NCBI GenBank assembly: GCA_035628055.1
Contig: DASPKO010000058.1
Coordinates: 1-7,324, forward strand
From: DASPKO01 sp035628055
Lineage (GTDB): Bacteria; Planctomycetota; Phycisphaerae; Phycisphaerales; UBA1924
Length of the DNA stretch: 7,324 bases
Direction: 5' to 3'
In this document: one piece after another, positions 1 through 5,037 of the stretch
How positions within the stretch are numbered: the first letter of the stretch is position 1
Layout: each line of letters begins with the position of its first letter
Notes under the pieces: generated by a model
The model's input: the letters and a program-made list of their open reading frames with translations, nothing else
Told to the model about the DNA's origin: nothing
Database searches by the model: none
Made by a program: the position numbers and the translations under genes

Positions 1-1126
1 CGTGATCCTGCGCCTCGAGTCGGCGGACCTGGCGGCCCTGCTCGAGTCGGCCCAGGCCCAGCTCCGCGTCGAGCAGGCCCGGCTGGAAGGGGCGCGGGCC
101 CGCCTGGCCCTGGCCGAGACTGACGTGAAGCGCCAGCGCGACCTGGCGAGCACGAACGACATCCCGCGGAGCGTGCTGGACAGCTCCGAGTCCGAGCATC
201 TGCAGGCCCAGAGCGCCCTGCACCAGACGGAGCAGGCGATCGAGATCGCCCGGGCCCACATCCTCCGGGCCCAGAAGGACCTCGAGAACGCGGTGGTCAC
301 GGCCCCGATCGACGGGACCATCACGCGCCTGGACGCCGAGGTGGGCGAGACGGTGGTGGTGGGAACGCTCAACAATCCCGGCTCGGTGATCATGGAGATC
401 GCCGACCTCTCCACGATGCTGCTCAAGGCGCGCGTGGACGAGGCGAACGTGGCCCCGGTGCGGGCCGGGCAGCGGGCGCGGGTGTACGTCAACGCCTACC
501 CGGACCGCGTCTTCGAGGGGACGGTGGAGCGCGTCGAGCTCCTGCGCAAGGTGGACCCGACGGACCGGACGGGGTACTTCGAGACCGAGATCCTGATGCA
601 CCTGGGGGAGGGCGACCGCCTGTACTCCGGGCTGACCGGCAACGCCGAGATCGAGGTGCAGACCATCCGCGACGTCCTCAAGGTTCCCAGCCAGGCCGTG
701 GTGGACCGGCGCGTCGACGAGCTGCCGGCGGAGGTACGCACCAGCCAGTGGGTCGACCCCAAGAAGGCCTACGCGCGGGTGGTCTACGCGGTGACGGAAG
801 CGGCACCCCCGGCGGACGGCGCCCCGGCGCCCGCCGCGGGCGGGGGCCCGGGCCCTTCTAGCCCGGGCCAGCCGGGAGCGGGCAAGGGCGCGAAGCCGGC
901 GGGGCCGGTCTACACCGTGCGCCCGGTGCCCGTGAGCACGGGGTCGAGCGACCTGACGCACACCGTGATCCTGGGCGGGGTGGGCCAGGGTGAGCGGATC
1001 ATCGTCGGGCCGTACAAGGCGCTCGTCGAGCTCAAGCCGGGGCAGACGGTGGTGGAGGAGCCGGGCGGGGCCCCCCCGAGCCCGGCGGCGCCGCCCGCGC
1101 CCGCGGGAGGCGGCGCCGGGTCGTGA
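1..1126 (+). CDS. Efflux periplasmic adaptor (membrane fusion protein, HlyD/MacA type), 5'-truncated
   Basis: The periplasmic adaptor links an inner-membrane ABC transporter to an outer-membrane channel. The reading frame enters from the left edge. Its first visible residues (VILRLESADL) look like the end of the first lipoyl half-motif, so the true start, signal/anchor and first beta strands lie upstream; the GTG at position 2 is not taken as the start. Counting from base 2, residues about 10-97 form an Ala/Leu/Glu/Arg-rich coiled-coil hairpin. Residues 98-135 are the second lipoyl half (TAPIDGTITRLDAEVGE), followed by a beta-barrel domain (KARVDEANVAPVRAGQRA) and a membrane-proximal domain (KVPSQAVVDRR; later THTVILGGVGQGERIIVGPY). 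Residues about 267-301 are a Pro/Gly/Ala-rich insertion within that last domain, and the C-terminal 20 residues are similar. The stop TGA overlaps the GTG start of the ATPase gene (GTGA), which implies translational coupling. The family is clear; the substrate is unknown. Confidence 0.93.
   Translation, partial: VILRLESADLAALLESAQAQLRVEQARLEGARARLALAETDVKRQRDLASTNDIPRSVLDSSESEHLQAQSALHQTEQAIEIARAHILRAQKDLENAVVTAPIDGTITRLDAEVGETVVVGTLNNPGSVIMEIADLSTMLLKARVDEANVAPVRAGQRARVYVNAYPDRVFEGTVERVELLRKVDPTDRTGYFETEILMHLGEGDRLYSGLTGNAEIEVQTIRDVLKVPSQAVVDRRVDELPAEVRTSQWVDPKKAYARVVYAVTEAAPPADGAPAPAAGGGPGPSSPGQPGAGKGAKPAGPVYTVRPVPVSTGSSDLTHTVILGGVGQGERIIVGPYKALVELKPGQTVVEEPGGAPPSPAAPPAPAGGGAGS
845..869 (+). 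repeat. Perfect 9-bp inverted repeat inside the adaptor gene
   Basis: GGCCCGGGC (845-853) and GCCCGGGCC (861-869) are exact reverse complements separated by 7 bases (CCTTCTA). The stem is all G and C, so transcript or single-stranded DNA could form a very stable hairpin. It falls in the codons for the Pro/Gly/Ala insertion of the adaptor (about residues 282-290). It may simply follow from Gly and Pro codons (GGC, CCC, GGG) in a GC-rich genome. Confidence 0.6.
1105..1110 (+). promoter_or_regulatory. Possible ribosome binding site for the ABC ATPase
   Basis: GGGAGG lies within the last codons of the adaptor gene, 12 bases before the GTG start of the ATPase. The spacing is longer than optimal. 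With the GTGA stop/start overlap, coupled translation may matter more than this site. Confidence 0.45.
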
Positions 1127-1965
1127 CGATCTCCATCCGCCAGCTCGAGAAGGTGTACAAGGTGGGGGTCGAGCGCGTGCACGCCCTCCGCGGGGTGAAC
1201 CTGGAGATCGGGCGCGGCGAGTTCGTGGCCATCATGGGGGCCAGCGGCTCGGGCAAGAGCACGCTGATGAACATCCTGGGGTGCCTGGACCGGCCCAGCG
1301 GCGGGGTGTACCTGCTCAACGGCAAGCCGACGCACAAGCTGCGCGGCGGCTCGCTGGCGCGGGTGCGCAACAAGGAGATCGGCTTCGTCTTCCAGTCCTT
1401 CGAGCTCCTGCCCCGCGAGACCGCCCTGGGCAACGTGATGCTCCCGCTGATCTATTCCAGCCGCAACTGGTGGCGGGCGCGGCGCATGGCCCGGCGGGCC
1501 CTGGAGCGCGTGGGCCTGGCGGACCGGATGCGCCACCGCCCCAACCAGCTCTCCGGGGGTCAGCGGCAGCGTGTGGCGATCGCGCGGGCCCTGGTCAACG
1601 GGCCGAGCATCCTGCTCGCCGACGAGCCCACGGGCAACCTCGACTCGCGCACCAGCGAGGAGATCCTCGGGCTCTTCCACCAGCTCCACGCCGAGGGCCA
1701 GACGATCGTGATCGTGACCCACGAGGAGGACATCGCGGGGCACGCCAGGCGGATCGTGCGCCTGCGCGACGGGCTGATGCTCTCGGACTGCACGACAGAG
1801 ACCGACCCGATCCACCGCCAGTACCTCGAGGCTGCGGCGGCCACCATGGCCCAGCTCGCGGGCTCGGCCTCGGAGAACGGCGCGGGCCCGGGCGCGGGCC
1901 GCGCCGCGCCGGGCGTGCCCGCCGAACGGGGCGGCCCCCGGGGCGCGGAGGACGCATGTTCCTGA
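1123..1965 (+). CDS. ABC transporter ATP-binding protein, MacB/LolD-type (stand-alone ATPase)
   Basis: This cytoplasmic ATPase powers the adjacent permease. All nucleotide-binding motifs are visible: Walker A GASGSGKST (residues 39-47), Q-loop Gln91, signature LSGGQ (143-147), Walker B ILLADE (163-168) followed by PTGNLD, and switch His200 (VTHEED). The texture VHALRGVNLEI and LGCLDRPSGG is typical of the MacB/LolD/FtsE group. The GTG start is preferred because it puts MTISIRQLEKVYKVG at the normal beginning of the fold, and GGGAGG lies 12 bases upstream. At 280 residues it is longer than the roughly 225-240 usual for stand-alone ATPases of this group. The excess is a tail after about residue 235, rich in Ala, Gly and Pro, with no recognisable domain. 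The gene overlaps the adaptor by 4 bases and the permease by 10. Classical MacB fuses this domain to the permease; here they are separate. Confidence 0.95.
   Translation: MTISIRQLEKVYKVGVERVHALRGVNLEIGRGEFVAIMGASGSGKSTLMNILGCLDRPSGGVYLLNGKPTHKLRGGSLARVRNKEIGFVFQSFELLPRETALGNVMLPLIYSSRNWWRARRMARRALERVGLADRMRHRPNQLSGGQRQRVAIARALVNGPSILLADEPTGNLDSRTSEEILGLFHQLHAEGQTIVIVTHEEDIAGHARRIVRLRDGLMLSDCTTETDPIHRQYLEAAAATMAQLAGSASENGAGPGAGRAAPGVPAERGGPRGAEDACS
1947..1951 (+). promoter_or_regulatory. Ribosome binding site for the permease; fixes its start
   Basis: GGAGG stands 4 bases before ATG 1956, inside the 3' end of the ATPase gene. It decides the permease start in a frame that is otherwise open for almost 1 kb further upstream. 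It is the best Shine-Dalgarno match seen at any start in the window. Confidence 0.7.
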
Positions 1966-3203
1966 TCCGCCTGGGCTTCCAGACCGTGGTGCTGGCCCTC
2001 TCGCAGGTCTGGGCCAACAAGGTGCGCTCGCTCCTGACGACGCTGGGGATCATCATCGGGGTCGCCGCGGTGATCGCCACGGTGGCCGCCACCAACGGGC
2101 TCAAGCAGTGGGTGCTCAGCGAGTTCGAGACCTTCGGGGCCAAGAAGGTCTTCATCAGCGGGCACGTGCCCATGAACCTGCGCGGGCAGCAGGGGATCCG
2201 CCAGCGGGTGCGGCTGACGGTGGCCGAGGTGCGCGCCATCCAGGAGGGCGCCGAGTCGATCGAGATGATCACCCCGATGATGTTCGGGAGCCACGAGATC
2301 GACACCATGCGCGGGGTGCGCCAGACGCTGCTGGTGACGGGGATCTGGCCGAGCTGGCACACCATCGAGGACCGCTACGTCACCAGCGGGCGGCCCTTCT
2401 CGAGCCTCGACGAGGAGAACGTGGCCTCGGTCTGCCTGGTGAACGACAAGGCGATCGAGGAGATGGGCCTGCCCCGCGACCCGGTGAACGAGATCGTGCT
2501 CATCGGGGGGCGGCGCTTCCTGATCGTCGGGGTCGTCGAGACCAAGCAGCTCGCGGCCATGTTCCCGGGCGGGGGGGAGGCCCAGACCGAGGTCTTCATC
2601 CCGCTGGCGGCGGCGCGCAGCTTCGACCCGGAGGCCCGCGTCAGCTTCGCGCTGGCCCAGCTCGTCTCGACCGACCTGGCCGCCGAGGCCCAGGCGGAGA
2701 TCAAGTTCATCCTGCGCCGCCTGCGCAAGCTCGGGCCCAACGACCCCGAGACCTACGAGGTCGAGGTGCTCCAGCAGATCATCGACCAGTTCACCCGGAT
2801 CGCCAACGGCATCACCGCGGGGGCGGGCGGGATCGTGGCGATTTCGCTCCTGGTCGGGGGCATCGGCATCATGAACATCATGCTGGTGAGCGTGAGCGAG
2901 CGGACGCGCGAGATCGGCCTGCGCAAGGCCGTGGGCGCGCGCCCCGAGGTGGTGCTCCTGCAGTTCCTGGTCGAGGCGGTCACGCTCTGCCTGGTGGGCG
3001 GGCTGCTGGGGCTGGCCGTGGGACACGCGATCACGCTGGGGCTGGCGAGCATCCCCAACTCGCCCCTGAAGGACGGCGCCGTGCCGGCCTGGGCGGTGCT
3101 GCTGGGCGTGAGCTTCAGCGCCGTGACCGGGATCGTCTTCGGAATGTTCCCCGCCCTCAAGGCCGCCCGGCTGGACCCGATCGTCGCCCTGCGCCACGAG
3201 TGA
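1956..3203 (+). CDS. ABC transporter permease, MacB/FtsX fold
   Basis: This inner-membrane subunit pairs with the ATPase and should act as a mechanotransmission permease for periplasmic substrates. The 415-residue product has the MacB architecture. A cytoplasmic N-terminus carries NKVRSLLTTLGIIIGVAA (residues 21-38) leading into the first membrane segment (about 28-47). A periplasmic MacB-type core spans about 50-285. Three more membrane segments lie at about 288-311, 338-360 and 378-398. The conserved loop SERTREIGLRKAVGAR (314-329) follows segment 2, and the protein ends with the family signature PALKAARLDPIVALRHE. The ATG at 1956 is chosen because GGAGG stands 4 bases upstream and the product then begins like the family. 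The frame is open far upstream, but that part is out-of-frame translation of the ATPase gene. The 10-base overlap suggests coupled translation and matched subunit amounts. LolC/E-like roles are possible, but the neighbouring adaptor and TolC homologue favour efflux. Confidence 0.94.
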   Translation: MFLIRLGFQTVVLALSQVWANKVRSLLTTLGIIIGVAAVIATVAATNGLKQWVLSEFETFGAKKVFISGHVPMNLRGQQGIRQRVRLTVAEVRAIQEGAESIEMITPMMFGSHEIDTMRGVRQTLLVTGIWPSWHTIEDRYVTSGRPFSSLDEENVASVCLVNDKAIEEMGLPRDPVNEIVLIGGRRFLIVGVVETKQLAAMFPGGGEAQTEVFIPLAAARSFDPEARVSFALAQLVSTDLAAEAQAEIKFILRRLRKLGPNDPETYEVEVLQQIIDQFTRIANGITAGAGGIVAISLLVGGIGIMNIMLVSVSERTREIGLRKAVGARPEVVLLQFLVEAVTLCLVGGLLGLAVGHAITLGLASIPNSPLKDGAVPAWAVLLGVSFSAVTGIVFGMFPALKAARLDPIVALRHE

Positions 3204-3212
3204 CCGAATCAC

Positions 3213-5033
3213 ATGACCACCACGACGAACCGAGCCGTGAGGGTGCGCCGGGATCGAGCCCGAGCCGCGGGCCCGCGCCGCGGCGCGCTGGCGCTGGCCG
3301 TGCTGGGGGGGCTTGCGGGGAGCGGGTGCTCCGCCCCGCTGGGCCCCGCCGAGAGCGACCGGCTGGAGCGCCGCCTCGGGCGCGAGCGGCTGCACACCAT
3401 CAGCCCGCTCGACGTCGGGCTGTACGCGCGCCCGGCGGCCGAGCAGCCCCTGGTCGGCGGGCCCGAGCCGGCCACGCTCCCCGCGGACGCTCTCCCTCCG
3501 GGCCCCGGAGCGGGGGCACGGGAGCCGGGCGCTCCGGTCGTCCCACCACCCGACGCCGGCGCGCCAGCGCCCGGCGCGCCGGCGCCTCTCGAGGGGATCC
3601 CGCGGCGGGAGCTCTCGATCGAGGAGGCCCGAGCGGCGGCGCTCCGGCACAACCTGGACCTCAAGGTGGCGCTGGTCGATCCGGCCCTGGCCGGGGAATC
3701 GCTGCGCGCCGAGCGGGCCAAGTTCGAGTCCGTCTTCGTGCCGCGGGTGCGCTTCCGCGAGGCCGATGAGCCGACCTTCTCCACCACCGCGAGCAACCAG
3801 GAGGACGCGCTCTCCGGCTCGGCGGGGGTGGAGGTCCCCCTCCGCACCGGCGGGCGCGCCACTGTGGATCTCGAGCAGGGGCTGACGCAGACCAGCAACC
3901 CCTTCTTCACGCTCAACACGGCGTACAGCTCGGCGCTCAACTTCTCGGTGAGCCACCCGCTGCTGCGCGGCGCGGGCGTGGAGGCCAACGAGTACTCCAT
4001 CCGCATCGCGCAGCTCGAGGAGCACCAGGCCGCGGCCCGCACGCGGCTGGAGGTGATCCGCCAGCTCGCCGCGGTCGACCGGGCCTACTGGCGGCTGACC
4101 GCGGCCCGCCAGGAGCTGCTGGTGCGGCAGCAGCAGCACGAGCTGGCCCAGGCGCAGCTCGATCGGGCCGAGCGCCGCGTGCGCGCCGGCGCCGCCGCCG
4201 AGATCGAGGTGCTGCGGGCCCGCTCCGGGCTCGCCGAGCGGCTCGAGGCGATCATCATCGCGCAGAACCAGGTGCTCGCCGCGGAGCGCGACCTCAAGCG
4301 GATCGTGAACCTGCCCGGGCTGGACCTCGCCTCGCGCGCCGAGCTGGTCACCACCACGCCCCCGGCGCCGATGGCGTACCGCTTCGAGGACCCGGCCCGC
4401 CTGGCCGAGCTGGCCGTCGGGGCACGCATGGAGATGCTCGAGCTGGAGCTCCGGCTCGCCGCCGACGCGCTCACCATCGGGTTCGAGGAGAACCAGGCCC
4501 TGCCCCTCCTCTCGCTGGACTACACCTACCGCATCGCGGGCCTCGGGCAGACGTTCCGGTCCTCCAACGAGAACCTCGCCGAGAACGACTTCGAGAGCTG
4601 GTCCCTGGGCCTCTCGGGTGAGGTGCCCATGGGCAACGAGGCGGCCCGGGCCCGCGTCCGGCGCGCCGTGCTGGCCCGGCTGCAGCGCCTGGCGAGCCGG
4701 GAGAGCCGCCGGCTCTCCATCAGCCAGGAAGTGCTCGACGCCGTCGACCGCGTCGAGGCGGGCTGGCAACGCATCCTCGCGGCCCGGCAGGCCGCGGTCG
4801 CGGCGGCCCGCACCTTCCAGGCCGAGCAGCGGCAGAACGACCTGGGCCTCCGCACCAGCACGGACGTGCTGGACGCGGCGGCGCGGCTCGCCGAGGCGCA
4901 GACGTCGGAGGTGCGGGCCCTGGCGGACTACCAGATCGCCCTGGTGGACCTGGCCTTCGCCACCGGCACGCTCCTGGGCCGCGAGCGCGTGGAGTGGGTC
5001 AGCGGGCCGCCCGCGGGCCTGCCCGAGCGGTGA
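3213..5033 (+). CDS. TolC-family outer-membrane efflux protein, probable lipoprotein
   Basis: This outer-membrane channel subunit is expected to complete the tripartite pump as a trimer with a periplasmic alpha-barrel. The 606-residue product begins with an Arg-rich n-region, a hydrophobic stretch (ALALAVLGGLAG, residues 25-36) and a probable lipobox ending at Cys39 (GSGC; Gly at -3 is not ideal). A variable region follows, then a Pro/Ala/Gly linker at about 84-128. The first OEP repeat is at about 133-372 (LSIEEARAAALRHNLDL; VSHPLLRGAGVEANEYSIRI; DRAYWRLTAARQELLVRQQQ) and the second at about 393-592 (MEMLELELRLAADAL; GEVPMGNEAARARVRRAVL; LRTSTDVLDAAARLAEAQ). The long helices are rich in Ala, Glu, Arg and Gln. 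The ATG lies 9 bases after the permease stop with no clear Shine-Dalgarno, so re-initiation by terminating ribosomes is likely. GTG codons at 3237 and 3243 are alternative starts that would keep the signal peptide. At 606 residues it is longer than the 430-500 of typical TolC proteins because of the N-terminal extension. Confidence 0.93.
   Translation: MTTTTNRAVRVRRDRARAAGPRRGALALAVLGGLAGSGCSAPLGPAESDRLERRLGRERLHTISPLDVGLYARPAAEQPLVGGPEPATLPADALPPGPGAGAREPGAPVVPPPDAGAPAPGAPAPLEGIPRRELSIEEARAAALRHNLDLKVALVDPALAGESLRAERAKFESVFVPRVRFREADEPTFSTTASNQEDALSGSAGVEVPLRTGGRATVDLEQGLTQTSNPFFTLNTAYSSALNFSVSHPLLRGAGVEANEYSIRIAQLEEHQAAARTRLEVIRQLAAVDRAYWRLTAARQELLVRQQQHELAQAQLDRAERRVRAGAAAEIEVLRARSGLAERLEAIIIAQNQVLAAERDLKRIVNLPGLDLASRAELVTTTPPAPMAYRFEDPARLAELAVGARMEMLELELRLAADALTIGFEENQALPLLSLDYTYRIAGLGQTFRSSNENLAENDFESWSLGLSGEVPMGNEAARARVRRAVLARLQRLASRESRRLSISQEVLDAVDRVEAGWQRILAARQAAVAAARTFQAEQRQNDLGLRTSTDVLDAAARLAEAQTSEVRALADYQIALVDLAFATGTLLGRERVEWVSGPPAGLPER
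3554..3584 (+). repeat. Perfect 12-bp inverted repeat inside the outer-membrane protein gene
   Basis: CGCCGGCGCGCC (3554-3565) and GGCGCGCCGGCG (3573-3584) are exact reverse complements with a 7-base spacer (AGCGCCC). Each arm contains the 8-base palindrome GGCGCGCC. The structure sits in the codons for the Pro/Ala/Gly linker between the lipoprotein N-terminus and the first OEP repeat. A stable hairpin is possible in RNA or single-stranded DNA; no function is shown. Confidence 0.65.
3558..3587 (+). repeat. Tandem 15-base repeat encoding GAPAP twice
   Basis: Two consecutive 15-base units (3558-3572 and 3573-3587), differing only at third codon positions, encode Gly-Ala-Pro-Ala-Pro twice (residues 116-125) in the outer-membrane protein linker. 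This looks like a small in-frame duplication that lengthened a flexible linker, and it is also what produces most of the inverted repeat here. Confidence 0.7.
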
Positions 5034-5037
5034 AGCC

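Noticed and set aside
2..4. GTG at the left edge as the start of the adaptor gene
   Set aside because: It would begin the protein in the middle of the first lipoyl half-motif and leave it without a signal or membrane anchor; the gene evidently starts before the window.
910..1815. A 301-codon minus-strand frame opposite the adaptor and ATPase
   Set aside because: It is a shadow frame rich in His, Pro and Ala with no motif; both opposite genes have full family signatures.
990..1955. N-terminal extension of the permease frame upstream of ATG 1956
   Set aside because: The translation is Arg/Gly/Pro-rich and overlaps the clearly real ATPase gene in another frame. GGAGG before ATG 1956 and the family-like N-terminus mark the true start.
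5002..5014. GCGGG/CCCGC stem as a terminator for comEC
   Set aside because: Only 5 pairs with a 3-base loop and no T-run; such stems are expected by chance in DNA this rich in G and C.
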